From NCBI RefSeq assembly GCF_018310345.1, contig NZ_JAGXBY010000001.1, positions 806,001-870,000 of the forward strand: a DNA stretch of 64,000 bases. Direction: 5' to 3'. How positions within the stretch are numbered: the first letter of the stretch is position 1; each line of letters begins with the position of its first letter. Of this stretch, positions 17,481 through 26,802 are shown piece by piece. The position numbers were made by a program, and so were the translations under genes. This DNA comes from Ornithinibacillus massiliensis (GTDB taxonomy: Bacteria; Bacillota; Bacilli; Bacillales; Amphibacillaceae). The notes beneath the pieces were generated by a model, which made no database searches, had not been told where the DNA came from, and was given only the letters and a program-made list of their open reading frames with translations.

Positions 17481-19058
17481 TTGAATAGAGAAGATTTAAT
17501 TGCACCGGAAAATTATAATATCGTGATGGAATTTGAAAAATATGCTACTGAACCTAATCGTGTTGCCGTAATTTTGGAAGACGAGCAGGGGGACCAACGA
17601 AAAATAACCTATCAAAACTTAATTAAAAATGCGAATAAGATCGGAAATATATTTAAGGAACAAGGTCTTAAAAAGGGAGATAGATTACTAGTTATGTTGC
17701 CCCGTCTCATTGAAACATATGAAGTATATATTGCAGCATTAAAAACTGGCATTATCATTATCCCTAGTTCAGAGATGTTGCGAACAAAAGATTTGCAGTA
17801 TCGAATTTCGCATGGAGAAGTAAGCGGAGTCGTATGCCATTCAGATTATACGGACGAATTTAGGGCGATTGACCAGTATGAGGAGCTTACGAAATTTACT
17901 ATAGGTAATTCTATTGATGGATGGAATCATATAGATAGTCTAAAGACTTCTGTATCCGATCAATTGGATATCGTTCCAACATCCAGAGATGATCTTGCAT
18001 TTTTACCATATACATCAGGTACAACGAGTAATCCAAAGGCGGTTATGCATACCCATGCTTGGGGCTATGCCCATATGAGTTCTGCACCAGTACATTGGCT
18101 TGGAATCCATGATGGTGATACCGTTTGGGCGACGGCAGCTCCAGGCTGGCAAAAATGGGTATGGAGTCCATTTTTATCTGTATTAGGAACGGGTGCCACC
18201 GGGTTTGTATATAGCGGAAAATTTGAACCAAAGAAATATCTATCATTAATAGAGACTAATAAAATCAATGTATTTTGTTGTACACCAACTGAATATCGTC
18301 TCATGGCGAAACTAGATAATCTACAGGACTATGATTTATCAGCAGTCCACAGTGCTGTTTCCGCTGGAGAACCTTTAAATCGTGAAGTTATCGACCAATT
18401 CGAAAAGCATTTTAATATTACGGTTAGAGATGGTTATGGTCAAACGGAAAATACATTATTATTAGGATTTTTAAAGGGTATGAAAGTAAAAGCGGGCTCA
18501 ATGGGGAAACCAACTCCAGGAAATAATGTACAATTAATTGACGAGGACGGAAATCCTGTCAAAGTTGGAGAAGTTGGCGACATAGCAATTCCACTAGATA
18601 CCCCAGCACTATTTAAAGGGTATTACAAGGATGAGGACCGTACGAAGAAAACCCGTCGTGGTAACTTCTATATTACAGGTGACCAAGCTTCCTTAGATGA
18701 GGAAGGCTATTTCTGGTTTGAAGGTAGAAATGACGATATTATCATTAGCTCAGGCTATACAATCGGTCCCTTTGAAGTAGAAGATGCTTTGGTCAAACAT
18801 TCAGCGGTAAAAGAATGTGCTGTCATCGCTAGTCCAGATGAAATTCGTGGAAATATCGTGAAGGCATACGTTGTTCTACAAAGTAACGTGGTAAATAAAG
18901 GGGAGGAGTTAGTGAAAGAATTGCAGGATCATGTGAAACAATTAACTGCTCCATATAAATATCCAAGGGAAATTGAATTTATTGATGAATTACCGAAGAC
19001 ATCATCAGGTAAAATCCGCCGTGTTGAGTTAAGACAGCGTGAAAAAAATCAAGCATAA
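17481..19058 (+). CDS. Acyl-CoA synthetase, AMP-forming (YtcI/MbcS-like)
   Basis: The start chosen is TTG 17481, six bases after GAGGTG; this removes three residues from the longest frame. The 525-residue protein has all class I adenylate-forming motifs: phosphate loop YTSGTTSNPKAVMHTHAW (about residues 179-196), GYGQTEN (about 319), ITGDQA, the hinge GRNDDIIISSGY and the terminal catalytic Lys in PKTSSGKIRR. It joins ATP, CoA and a short or branched carboxylate to give acyl-CoA, AMP and PPi. The closest remembered relatives are YtcI and the methylbutyryl-CoA synthetase MbcS; the substrate is not certain. It is monocistronic, with a strong terminator. Confidence 0.87.
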   Translation: MNREDLIAPENYNIVMEFEKYATEPNRVAVILEDEQGDQRKITYQNLIKNANKIGNIFKEQGLKKGDRLLVMLPRLIETYEVYIAALKTGIIIIPSSEMLRTKDLQYRISHGEVSGVVCHSDYTDEFRAIDQYEELTKFTIGNSIDGWNHIDSLKTSVSDQLDIVPTSRDDLAFLPYTSGTTSNPKAVMHTHAWGYAHMSSAPVHWLGIHDGDTVWATAAPGWQKWVWSPFLSVLGTGATGFVYSGKFEPKKYLSLIETNKINVFCCTPTEYRLMAKLDNLQDYDLSAVHSAVSAGEPLNREVIDQFEKHFNITVRDGYGQTENTLLLGFLKGMKVKAGSMGKPTPGNNVQLIDEDGNPVKVGEVGDIAIPLDTPALFKGYYKDEDRTKKTRRGNFYITGDQASLDEEGYFWFEGRNDDIIISSGYTIGPFEVEDALVKHSAVKECAVIASPDEIRGNIVKAYVVLQSNVVNKGEELVKELQDHVKQLTAPYKYPREIEFIDELPKTSSGKIRRVELRQREKNQA

Positions 19059-19062
19059 GAAT

Positions 19063-19110
19063 AAACTTCCATCTATTGAGGTACTATCCTTTAAAGATGG
19101 AAGTTTTTTA
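19063..19110 (+). terminator. Rho-independent terminator
   Basis: AAACTTCCATCT (19063-19074) pairs perfectly with AGATGGAAGTTT (19095-19106), followed by TTTTA. Confidence 0.9.
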
Positions 19111-19130
19111 TTGGTTATGAGGGAAGGGGA

Positions 19131-19412
19131 GCGTAGAAAGGTAACAGAGAAAGGTGATCCGTGCCCTTTGACGGGATTGGAAACAGGAAAAGGTAACAGA
19201 GAAGGCTGATCCGTGCCCTTTTACCGGAAAGGAAGCAGGAGAAGGTAATAGAGAGGAAGCCTCAGTGCCCTAAATGCCGGGGGGAAAGCGGGAAAAGTAA
19301 TAGATAGAGTGTGTCCGTGCCCTAAATGCCGACGGAAAGCAGAAAAAGGTAATAGATAGACTGCATCAATTCCCTAAATGACGAAGGGGAGCGAAAAAAG
19401 GGCACAGATGGC
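19131..19412. repeat. Tandem array with 52-bp period (five full copies and a partial sixth)
   Basis: Degenerate units of the form GGAAAGCAGGAAAAGGTAAT, AGAGAG, then a variable stretch, CCGTGCCCTAAATGCC repeat in tandem. The anchor GTGCCCT (last copy ATTCCCT) starts at 19161, 19213, 19265, 19317 and 19369, that is exactly 52 bases apart each time. The period is not a multiple of three, so the array is not coding. It fills the gap between the acyl-CoA ligase terminator and the LCP gene promoter; 19413-19650 shows nothing else. Confidence 0.85.
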
Positions 19413-19654
19413 TACGTGGTGGATATGGAGTAAGTTCATATAAGTGACATCCCTTCTTTTTGAATCAGTACTAGTTTAATATAATAAAAATCGCCATGCC
19501 AATATCATGACAATTTAACGGTTGGAGCGCCTTTATTTCACTATTGTATAGGTAATGAGCATCCTAATCAGAGATTACTTTTACCAAAAAATCAATCGAT
19601 TGAAAAAATATTTCTAATATTATGTTACAAATCTATATAAAATGTGACAAAAAA

Positions 19655-19663
19655 TGGTATAAT
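19655..19663 (+). promoter_or_regulatory. Extended -10 promoter of the LCP gene
   Basis: TGGTATAAT (19655-19663) is a perfect extended -10 element 35 bases before the chosen ATG. No good -35 lies 17 bases upstream, as is usual for this promoter class. Confidence 0.55.
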
Positions 19664-19698
19664 TTTCAATGAAAACTTAATTGAAAGAAGAGGTTAAC

Positions 19699-20640
19699 AT
19701 GTCAAAAGTGACAAAACCAAAGAAAAAGATGGCTTTATGGAAAAAGATAGTGATCTCGGTGCTTGCCGTGTTATTAGTTGCTGTAGTTGGTGGGGGTGTT
19801 TATGCATATTCCATCTATAGTAATGCAAAGAAAACCGTTAATGAACATATGTACAAAGAGGTAGTTAATATTGATCGGGAAGTAACGAAGCAGAAGGTAG
19901 AGAATCTAGATAACTTGAATATTCTATTAGTAGGGTTAGATGCTCGTGCAAATGAGAGGGGACGTTCCGATACGTTAATGATCCTATCGTTATATCCGGA
20001 TAAAGACCAGATGCAGCTTGTAAGTATTCCGCGTGATACACGTACTATGATTGTTGGTAAAGGGTATGAGGACAAGATTAACCATGCGTATGCTTTTGGT
20101 GGTATTGACATGTCAATTGCCACAGTAGAGAATTTACTCGATATAGAACTAGATTATTATGTTGAAATGAACATGGAAGGGTTAACGGAATTTATTGATG
20201 AATTGGGCGGAATTACCGTACAGAACGAACTAGATTGGAAATCTGATGGTTACCATTATAAGAAGGGTGAGCTTAACTTAAATGGTAAAGAGGCTCTAGG
20301 CTATGTGCGTATGCGTAAGCATGATTCTACTGGGGATTTTGGTCGTACGGGACGTCAACGACAAGTAGTGGAAGCGGCGATTAATAAGGGGGCGAATATC
20401 GCTTCTATTGGGAAGATTAATAGTTTTATAGACATTCTTGGTAATAACATGCATACCAATATGGATTTTGACGATATGAAAAACCTATTATTGAATTATA
20501 AAGATGTTCGACGTAACACGACAGAGTATATGTTACAGGGTAGCGGTAAGATGATTGATGGAATCTATTATTACCTAGTTCCGGACGAGGAATTGCAGAA
20601 GGTTCATGGAATGATTGTTGGGGATAGTAGTTTGGAATAA
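19699..20640 (+). CDS. LytR-CpsA-Psr (LCP) family wall-polymer ligase
   Basis: The start chosen is ATG 19699 behind AAGAAGAGG; an upstream TTG 19681 has no site. The 313-residue protein has a basic N-terminus, one membrane anchor (KIVISVLAVLLVAVVGGGVYAY) and an extracellular LCP domain: ILLVGLDARANERGRSDTLM, VSIPRDTRTMI (the Arg/Asp ligand pair), INHAYAFGG, and GKEALGYVRMRK followed by DFGRTGRQRQVV. LCP enzymes transfer teichoic acid or capsule from its lipid carrier to peptidoglycan, which fits the TagGH export genes at the left end of the window, though it lies 11 kb away and has its own promoter. A terminator follows. Confidence 0.9.
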   Translation: MSKVTKPKKKMALWKKIVISVLAVLLVAVVGGGVYAYSIYSNAKKTVNEHMYKEVVNIDREVTKQKVENLDNLNILLVGLDARANERGRSDTLMILSLYPDKDQMQLVSIPRDTRTMIVGKGYEDKINHAYAFGGIDMSIATVENLLDIELDYYVEMNMEGLTEFIDELGGITVQNELDWKSDGYHYKKGELNLNGKEALGYVRMRKHDSTGDFGRTGRQRQVVEAAINKGANIASIGKINSFIDILGNNMHTNMDFDDMKNLLLNYKDVRRNTTEYMLQGSGKMIDGIYYYLVPDEELQKVHGMIVGDSSLE

Positions 20641-20655
20641 TCATAGATGGATATA

Positions 20656-20695
20656 GGGTAGCATTAATTGTTGATATTAGTGCTGCCTTTTCTTT
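20656..20695 (+). terminator. Rho-independent terminator
   Basis: GGGTAGCATTAAT pairs with ATTAGTGCTGCC (one wobble, one mismatch), then TTTTCTTT, 16 bases after the LCP gene. Confidence 0.65.
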
Positions 20696-20887
20696 AGGCA
20701 TGACTCTGATTAATTAAGTAGATGCTACTTATTTGAGAGGTACTTACTATTCTATTGAATTGCAGTGGCTAGTCAAAGTAAGTATAAAGGCTATATTATT
20801 CGCAGTAATCGTATTGTTTAGTATTTCAGGAATTTTATACTATATTATATATAATGAAATTTAAACCGTTTAGAAAGGAGGATGAAA

Positions 20888-21613
20888 TTGGAGGTAAAGA
20901 AGGAAACCATTGGAATATTGGCATCATTTCTATTGGCCCTTCCTCTTCTAGGTGGAGGGTATTGGGTGATTAATAGTTTAATGAATCAGCCTGCGAAAAC
21001 GATAACAGATCAAACGTCACCTCAATCTATAGAAGAACCAGAAAGCAATGTAGACGGCACTCATATTTTTGTTAAAGATGAGATATCCATTACCGATTTA
21101 GACGATAGCTACCGGTATAATTCAGAGGAAGAGACTGAAGCGATGGTTTTAGAAGATACAGAGGATACGGAAGATAATTCAATGGAAGAGGAAGTTGATG
21201 TGTCGGATAGTATCCACGAGGACAATGTAGGAAATGAGAATCAAAACTCTTCAGTGGCAAACAGCACAGAAAGAACTAATGTAAGACAAGATAAACAACC
21301 TGTTCAAGACAAAACGAATAACAAGCCAGCTACTACGCGACCAGAAAAGAACGAACAAAAAGAAAAAACGACAGATTCTAAAAACAAAAAAGATGACAAG
21401 CAAACGTCACCACCTAAAAAAGAAGAAAAAGTCCCACCAGAAGATAATAAAACGGATTCTAATCCAAAGGAAAATGAAGAAAAACCAACAACACCTAGTG
21501 ATACCAATGAAGATAATACAGGTTCACAAAAGCCACCATCAACGGATAAAGGTGATCCAACAGATGAACCTGGAGGTGGAGATGCTAGTGAAGTACCGGA
21601 AGCACTGGGATAG
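20888..21613 (+). CDS. Membrane-anchored or secreted protein with long acidic, low-complexity tail
   Basis: The start chosen is TTG 20888, six bases after AAAGGAGG; ATG 20882 is only one base from that site. The 241-residue protein has one N-terminal hydrophobic segment (IGILASFLLALPLLGGGYWV) that serves as signal or anchor. Everything after residue 40 is hydrophilic: an acidic stretch (EDTEDTEDN, EEEVDVSD) to about residue 125, then Lys/Glu/Pro/Thr-rich sequence of the type KPATTRPEKNEQKEKTTD to a short Gly-containing end. No folded domain or sortase motif is visible. It resembles wall-spanning linkers; function unknown. It lies downstream of the LCP gene but has its own terminator and a 250-base gap. 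Confidence 0.65.
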   Translation: MEVKKETIGILASFLLALPLLGGGYWVINSLMNQPAKTITDQTSPQSIEEPESNVDGTHIFVKDEISITDLDDSYRYNSEEETEAMVLEDTEDTEDNSMEEEVDVSDSIHEDNVGNENQNSSVANSTERTNVRQDKQPVQDKTNNKPATTRPEKNEQKEKTTDSKNKKDDKQTSPPKKEEKVPPEDNKTDSNPKENEEKPTTPSDTNEDNTGSQKPPSTDKGDPTDEPGGGDASEVPEALG

Positions 21614-21625
21614 TACGGTTAAATT

Positions 21626-21656
21626 AGCCTTCTAGCGTTAGACTAGAAGGCTTTTA
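21626..21656 (+). terminator. Rho-independent terminator
   Basis: AGCCTTCTAG (21626-21635) pairs perfectly with CTAGAAGGCT (21643-21652), followed by TTT. Confidence 0.88.
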
Positions 21657-21856
21657 ACATTATTATTTGGGTTAGTTCTTAAATATGAATATTACCCTTG
21701 GAATTGAATGGGATTTATCCGGTGATGATGAGTTTTACGGTATAATTTTAGTGTGGTTGAGACAAATCGTTTTAATTCCAATTTTATATAAAGGGAGGAA
21801 CAATCCCTCGCCACTATAACGTGATAAACCACTAATCACGGTTCTTCACTAGGTTA

Positions 21857-23236
21857 CTATTCCCCCTTATTCCCTTGCACCTTCGTAATGCCAATTCCAC
21901 TAAAGATATAAATCAAAGCAAAGATTATTCCAAGATAAGTCATCGGAGCATAAAGGAAGAATTCTCCAGTTGATACTTGTAGTGTTTCCGCTACAAATGC
22001 TCCTGTAACGCCCCACGGAATGAGTGGGGCTAGAGCGGTTCCGGTATCCTCCATCGTACGAGACCAGTTTTTACGATGTAGACCAAATTTGTCATATAGT
22101 GGACTAATAATTGGACCGATGACAGCATATGTCACATAGTAACTTCCTGTAATGGTGAATAGAATACCGTGTAGAGCTAAACTAGAGCTCATCATAGCCT
22201 TACCACTTTTAGCTAATGCGACAATTTTGTCTAGTAGAATTTGAACCACTCCGGCTGATTTTAATGGGGATCCAAATACCGCAGCACTAATAAGCAAAGC
22301 AACGGTACCCAACATACTCGAGATTCCGCCTCGTTGTACAATCTCATCCACGATTGGTATGTTTGTTGCTTGAGAATACCCATTATTTAATGCTGAAAAT
22401 ACTTCCAAAACATCTCTTCCTTGGAAAATAACCGCCAATACACAACCAGCAATAATACCTACACCGAATACAGGGAGTGTTGGCTTTTTAAAATAAATTA
22501 AGAGTAAGACAAGTAGTGGTGGAATAATTAATATCGGGTTGAGATTAAAATTCTCGCTCAACGTGGATAGAATCAGATTCACATTCTCACTATTCTCGAT
22601 TTGCCCACCGAATTGGAAGCCTAGAATCAAATAAAGGACTAATGAGATAAGATAACCTGGAATCGTTGTCCAGAGCATATGTTTAATATGGTCAACAAGC
22701 TTCACCCCAGCCATGGTTGGTGCCATAATCGTGGTGTCAGATAAGGGAGAGAGTTTATCTCCAAAGAAAGCCCCAACGACAATAGCTCCAGCCGTGTAAT
22801 GTACGGGAATACCAAGTCCAAGCGACACACCCATTAAGGCAACCCCTACTGTACCAATGGTTCCCCAGGAAGTTCCTGCCATAATAGACATAAACGAACA
22901 GACAAGTGCAGTAATAATTAAGAAAAAGGACGGGTCAATGCTTACCAAGCCATAATAGACAATTAATGGAATGGTTCCAGACAGCATCCAAGCACCGATT
23001 AGCATCCCAACAGCTAGCAAAATCAAAATAGCTGGAAGCATCGATTTAATTGTTTCAATTAAGTCTTCTTCTATCTTTTCCCAGGATATTCCCCAGATAA
23101 GTGATAAGGTGATCACGACTACCCCAGCTGTAATGAGTGTAATAGTGGTAGGGGTTCCAAGATATATGATGCCGCCTAAAACGACAGTAAATGATAACAC
23201 AAGCAGTAGAATCGCTTTCCAAGTTGATAGTTTCAT
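21857..23236 (-). CDS. NhaC-family Na+/H+ antiporter-type carrier, predicted lysine transporter
   Basis: The 459-residue protein has about eleven membrane segments and the NhaC-family blocks MAGTSWGTIGTVGVALMG (about residues 118-135), GAFFGDKLSPLSDTTIMAP (about 155-173) and GVTGAFVAETL near the C-terminus. By homology alone it would be called a Na+/H+ antiporter. However, an L-box lysine riboswitch lies in its leader (23412-23660), and lysine-riboswitch-controlled NhaC members are known as candidate lysine carriers (LysW/YvsH type). I therefore predict sodium- or proton-coupled lysine uptake. The ATG follows AAAAGGAG. It is monocistronic. Confidence 0.82.
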   Translation of the reverse strand: MKLSTWKAILLLVLSFTVVLGGIIYLGTPTTITLITAGVVVITLSLIWGISWEKIEEDLIETIKSMLPAILILLAVGMLIGAWMLSGTIPLIVYYGLVSIDPSFFLIITALVCSFMSIMAGTSWGTIGTVGVALMGVSLGLGIPVHYTAGAIVVGAFFGDKLSPLSDTTIMAPTMAGVKLVDHIKHMLWTTIPGYLISLVLYLILGFQFGGQIENSENVNLILSTLSENFNLNPILIIPPLLVLLLIYFKKPTLPVFGVGIIAGCVLAVIFQGRDVLEVFSALNNGYSQATNIPIVDEIVQRGGISSMLGTVALLISAAVFGSPLKSAGVVQILLDKIVALAKSGKAMMSSSLALHGILFTITGSYYVTYAVIGPIISPLYDKFGLHRKNWSRTMEDTGTALAPLIPWGVTGAFVAETLQVSTGEFFLYAPMTYLGIIFALIYIFSGIGITKVQGNKGE

Positions 23237-23411
23237 AGTTTTTTCTCCTTTTTTATGAACTTGCTTTGTAACGATGTATGTAGCCTTTTATAATTCGCAC
23301 AGTAAATCAAGTGCGCTTTTGTCGACTATTCTCGTTGAGCTAGTTTATTCATTTACCTTACCTCCAATGCCTAAAAAGTAGCCTGTCTTAAAAATGGAGA
23401 TAGAAAAAAAG

Positions 23412-23660
23412 ACACAAAAAAACAATGATAGAAAATAACCTATCATTGTTTCCAATATGGCATCTTCCATTCGATCAGTAGTTCTCCATGCAGACCTGCA
23501 TGACAGTATGCCTCTTATTCAAAGACATCCCAGCAATAATAAGATTGACCCTTATTACGCTTCGGCGAGCATTCCTTTCCACAATCATCATCGATGTCAT
23601 ACTCCGATTGATTACTCATAATGTTCGCGCCTCTACCTCACCGACCTGGTAAGGTATTAT
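23412..23660 (-). promoter_or_regulatory. Lysine riboswitch (L-box) with terminator
   Basis: On the minus strand the L-box core is present in order: GGTGAGGTAGAGGCGCGAAC, ATGAGTAAT, GGAAAGGAATGCTCGCCGAAG, TATTGCTGGGATGT, ACTGTCATGCAGG, CATGGAGAACTACTGATCG. An intrinsic terminator AACAATGATAGG...CTATCATTGTTTTTTT (23450 down to 23414) follows, about 180 bases before the carrier gene. A promoter TTGCAA-N18-TATAGT lies upstream near 23680-23710. This is the established lysine-responsive family, which here would stop transcription when lysine is plentiful. Confidence 0.93.
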
Positions 23661-23906
23661 TAAATTTTTCAACAAATTATACTATACTAGATAATTTGGT
23701 ATGTTTGCAAGTATTTGGAATCATCAGGGTATTGGATTGTATGCAAGCAGGAGTATGTTAGCATTCTACTATATTGGTAGCTGGTAGGGCTTGTTTTACA
23801 ACTCCAATTCAATTCGTATAATTGCAATTAGATGTACACCTCTATCTAACATACCTGAAACCAAATCCATCCAACATCCGTATATAAACTAAAGGAGTTG
23901 CTTTTT
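23661..23906. other. Divergent intergenic region
   Basis: It contains the leftward riboswitch promoter (about 23680-23710) and presumably the rightward promoter of the DUF2207 gene. Nothing else is visible. Confidence 0.4.
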
Positions 23907-25592
23907 ATGAAAAAACTGATCGTTACGATCATTTTCCTATTTACCTTTTTCATTTTTGTAGAGCCAGCATTTGCCGAAGTGGATTATGTTATTAAGGATG
24001 TTCAGATAGATGCCTATTTAATGGAAAGCGGGGATGTTGCGGTAAAAGAAAGGTTCACGTATGATTTTGAAGGTGAATTTAATGGTATTACTCGCACGAT
24101 AATTCCGAAGAAAGGTACCGCTATTGAAGATTTTGTAGCAAGTGAAGCTGGATCGCCATTGAAGGTAGAAAAAGAGGATAGCGAATATAAAATCTATCGA
24201 AAAGGTAATGAAGAAACGGTAACGATAGAACTCGGTTATACGATTATGAATGGGGTAGAGGTGTATCAGGATGTTGCCCAGTTCTACTGGCCATTTTTTG
24301 ATAGTAGTAATGAATCGGTATATGAGAACATGACGATTTATGTACATCCACCTGCTAGGGCGGTTCAGGTTACGGCTTATGGTTATGATGAAGCATATGA
24401 TACAGCAGAAGTAACAGCGGATGGTGGTGCCGTATTTTCATTAGGTTATGTGGAAGATGGGAAGAATGGGGACATTCAAGTAGTATATGATGAGACACTT
24501 TTTGGTGCTGCTCCATTAACCAGTGAAAAAATGATGAAAGATTCGATTCTGGAACAAATAGCAGATAATGAAGCTAAGCTAGCCGCGTTCCAGGATAGGA
24601 AAGCATGGTTAAATCGTATCGCTCCTTATATAGTTGGTGGCTTTGGACTATTTCTTGTTCTATTGCTCTTCGTCAGCATACGGCAAAAAATGGAGCTAAA
24701 ACATGATGTGCAACGCCGTATAAAAGAGGAGTTAACGATACCTAAGCTTAACATGAGCATACCAGCAACAATCTATTATACTAATTCATTCACACCGAAA
24801 GACCAGTTACTAACGTCATCTTTATTAGAATTAGTTCGGAAAGGTTATGTGCGAACAAAAAATCAAGAAACGTTCTTGTTAGTCGATCGTTATACCGAGT
24901 ATGACCATGAGTACATGTTAATCAACTTTTTATTTGATACAATTGGTAATGGAAAAACATTTAGATTTAAAGAACTGCAAACATTTTTAGAGGATGAATC
25001 GAATCATAATGATTACAACGAACATGTTCAAGCATGGATATACGCAATAAAGCAAGAAGTAAAATCGAAAGAACTTACTAAAGCAAAGAAAGGCTTTAGA
25101 TGGACGGTTGCCCTCTTGAGCTTGCTACTTGTTCCATTAGCCGTTTTCTTTGGTATTCATGAACTGTTTATGTGGATGGCAGTTTCTATTATTCTGTTTC
25201 TTGGATTACTTGCTTTTAGTATTTTTTACAATCCGAAGACATTAGAAGGTGCGAAGATTTGGGAGGAATGGAAACAGTTTAATAAGAACTTCGATAGAAT
25301 ACCACCCAATCAATTGGAGAAATGGAGCACAGATGAGCAAATCATCGCTGTTAACTATGCATATGGTATGAATGATAAGGGAATAAAAATATGGAATAAC
25401 CCAATATTCACATCGAATAAAAGCATGGATTCATCGAACGTTATGATGTATCTGCTTCTTGCATCAACTGCGAATCTGCACTTTAGTGAGGCAGATGCGG
25501 TTACTGCTGCAACTACTAATTCATCCTCCACGACGACTGTAGGGACTGGTACAGGAGTAGGCGGTGGTGGTGGAGGTTCGGGTGCTTTTTAA
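23907..25592 (+). CDS. DUF2207 domain membrane protein (YciQ-like)
   Basis: The start chosen is ATG 23907, nine bases after AAAGGAG; a TTG at 23898 abuts the site. The 561-residue protein has a signal peptide ending at VEPAFA, an extracellular DUF2207 beta domain (DVQIDAYLMESGDVAVKERF, EFNGITRTIIPKKG, AQFYWPFFDS), a membrane segment at about residues 245-265, a cytoplasmic region with winged-helix-like helices (LLTSSLLELVRKGYVRTKN), and two more membrane segments at about 395-440. The C-terminus ends GVGGGGGGSGAF, the Gly-rich tail typical of this family. Function is unknown. Confidence 0.88.
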   Translation: MKKLIVTIIFLFTFFIFVEPAFAEVDYVIKDVQIDAYLMESGDVAVKERFTYDFEGEFNGITRTIIPKKGTAIEDFVASEAGSPLKVEKEDSEYKIYRKGNEETVTIELGYTIMNGVEVYQDVAQFYWPFFDSSNESVYENMTIYVHPPARAVQVTAYGYDEAYDTAEVTADGGAVFSLGYVEDGKNGDIQVVYDETLFGAAPLTSEKMMKDSILEQIADNEAKLAAFQDRKAWLNRIAPYIVGGFGLFLVLLLFVSIRQKMELKHDVQRRIKEELTIPKLNMSIPATIYYTNSFTPKDQLLTSSLLELVRKGYVRTKNQETFLLVDRYTEYDHEYMLINFLFDTIGNGKTFRFKELQTFLEDESNHNDYNEHVQAWIYAIKQEVKSKELTKAKKGFRWTVALLSLLLVPLAVFFGIHELFMWMAVSIILFLGLLAFSIFYNPKTLEGAKIWEEWKQFNKNFDRIPPNQLEKWSTDEQIIAVNYAYGMNDKGIKIWNNPIFTSNKSMDSSNVMMYLLLASTANLHFSEADAVTAATTNSSSTTTVGTGTGVGGGGGGSGAF

Positions 25593-25602
25593 CCATGTAA
25601 AG

Positions 25603-25640
25603 TGCTTAGTGGGAGGATGCCCACTAAGCATTGTTTTTTT
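25603..25640 (+). terminator. Rho-independent terminator
   Basis: TGCTTAGTGGG (25603-25613) pairs perfectly with CCCACTAAGCA (25620-25630), followed by TTGTTTTTTT. Confidence 0.92.
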
Positions 25641-25667
25641 GTGCAATAGGGTAACGTGCACATTTGT

Positions 25668-26651
25668 TTAGCTTGATGAATCGACTTTTAAGATGATTTT
25701 CCCGATGTTTTTATTCTCTTCCATGTGTCGATGTGCTTGTTGAACATCCTCAAAAGCAAAGACAGAATCGACAATCGGTTTAAGCTGTTTTGATTCAAAT
25801 AATTCTATCGTAGCTTGGGAAAAATCAACTGTTAGCTTCGCCTTATATTCATCACTTCTAGGTGTAAGTAATGTGCCTGTTAGTTGAACTCGTTTGCTCA
25901 TTAGTTCCATCAAGTTCACTTCTACTTGTGCTCCCCCAAGGATACCAATTAATACCCAGCGACCATCCACCTTAATACTAGATAGGTTTTTGTTCCAATA
26001 GGATGCACCGACAAAGTCTAGTATCAGATCGACCCCTTGACCATCGGTAATGTGCGATACTTCCTCAGAAAAATCCTTTTCCTTATAATTGATTCCGTAA
26101 TCTGCGCCTAAGGATTGTGCAAAATCTAGTTTTGCTTTTGAGCCAGCTGTTGTGATAACGTTTGCTGAAGAAATCTGTTTTGCCAGCTGAATTGCTGCAG
26201 TTCCGACACCACTTCCGCCAGCATGGACAAGTACAGTTTCCCCTTTGTTCAGGCTACCTAACCAATATAAGGTTTGATATGCGGTTAGAAATACTTCTGG
26301 AATGGCCGCTGCCTCTTCAAAGGATAAGCCTTCTGGAATAATCATTGCTCGCTCTGCTGGCATGATTGCATATTCTGCATACCCTCCACCATTCACAAGC
26401 CCCATCACCCGAGTACCGACTTTTACTTCTGTATTCGGTCCGACTTCTTCCACGATACCAGCTACTTCAATTCCTAGAATGGGATTCGTCATATAACCGG
26501 TCCGACCTTCACGATTAAGAATATCCGTACGATTAATTGCTGCGGCTTTTACATTAATTAATAGTTCACCTTCACGGGGTTCTGGCTTCGGTACATCTGT
26601 CACATGTAATTGTTCCGCTCCACCCGGTTGTTTCGTCATAATCGCTTTCAT
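25668..26651 (-). CDS. NAD(P)H:quinone oxidoreductase, PIG3/QorB-type
   Basis: The 327-residue protein is a medium-chain dehydrogenase/reductase without zinc: no Cys-rich structural lobe is present. The N-terminus reads MKAIMTKQPGGAEQLHVTDV, with KAAAINRTDILNREG and LGIEVAGIVEEVG (about residues 59-71). The Rossmann motif VHAGGSGVGTAAIQLAK (about 141-157) binds NADPH, and GQGVDLILDFVGA and KNIGKIILKV are PIG3-like blocks. The family reduces quinones by one or two electrons, probably in defence against redox stress. ATG follows AGAGGG. It stands alone. Confidence 0.87.
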   Translation of the reverse strand: MKAIMTKQPGGAEQLHVTDVPKPEPREGELLINVKAAAINRTDILNREGRTGYMTNPILGIEVAGIVEEVGPNTEVKVGTRVMGLVNGGGYAEYAIMPAERAMIIPEGLSFEEAAAIPEVFLTAYQTLYWLGSLNKGETVLVHAGGSGVGTAAIQLAKQISSANVITTAGSKAKLDFAQSLGADYGINYKEKDFSEEVSHITDGQGVDLILDFVGASYWNKNLSSIKVDGRWVLIGILGGAQVEVNLMELMSKRVQLTGTLLTPRSDEYKAKLTVDFSQATIELFESKQLKPIVDSVFAFEDVQQAHRHMEENKNIGKIILKVDSSS

Positions 26652-26802
26652 ATTGATAACCCTCTTTTATGTGGATTTTTTTAAAATATAATTCCTTTTT
26701 AGCGTATCAGATGTTGGTGGGGGGATTCAAGTGAGGGTGTTTGGGGCGCTTTTCGCTGTCAGTATGAACACACTCACTTAACGAATATGTATTTGACGTA
26801 TA

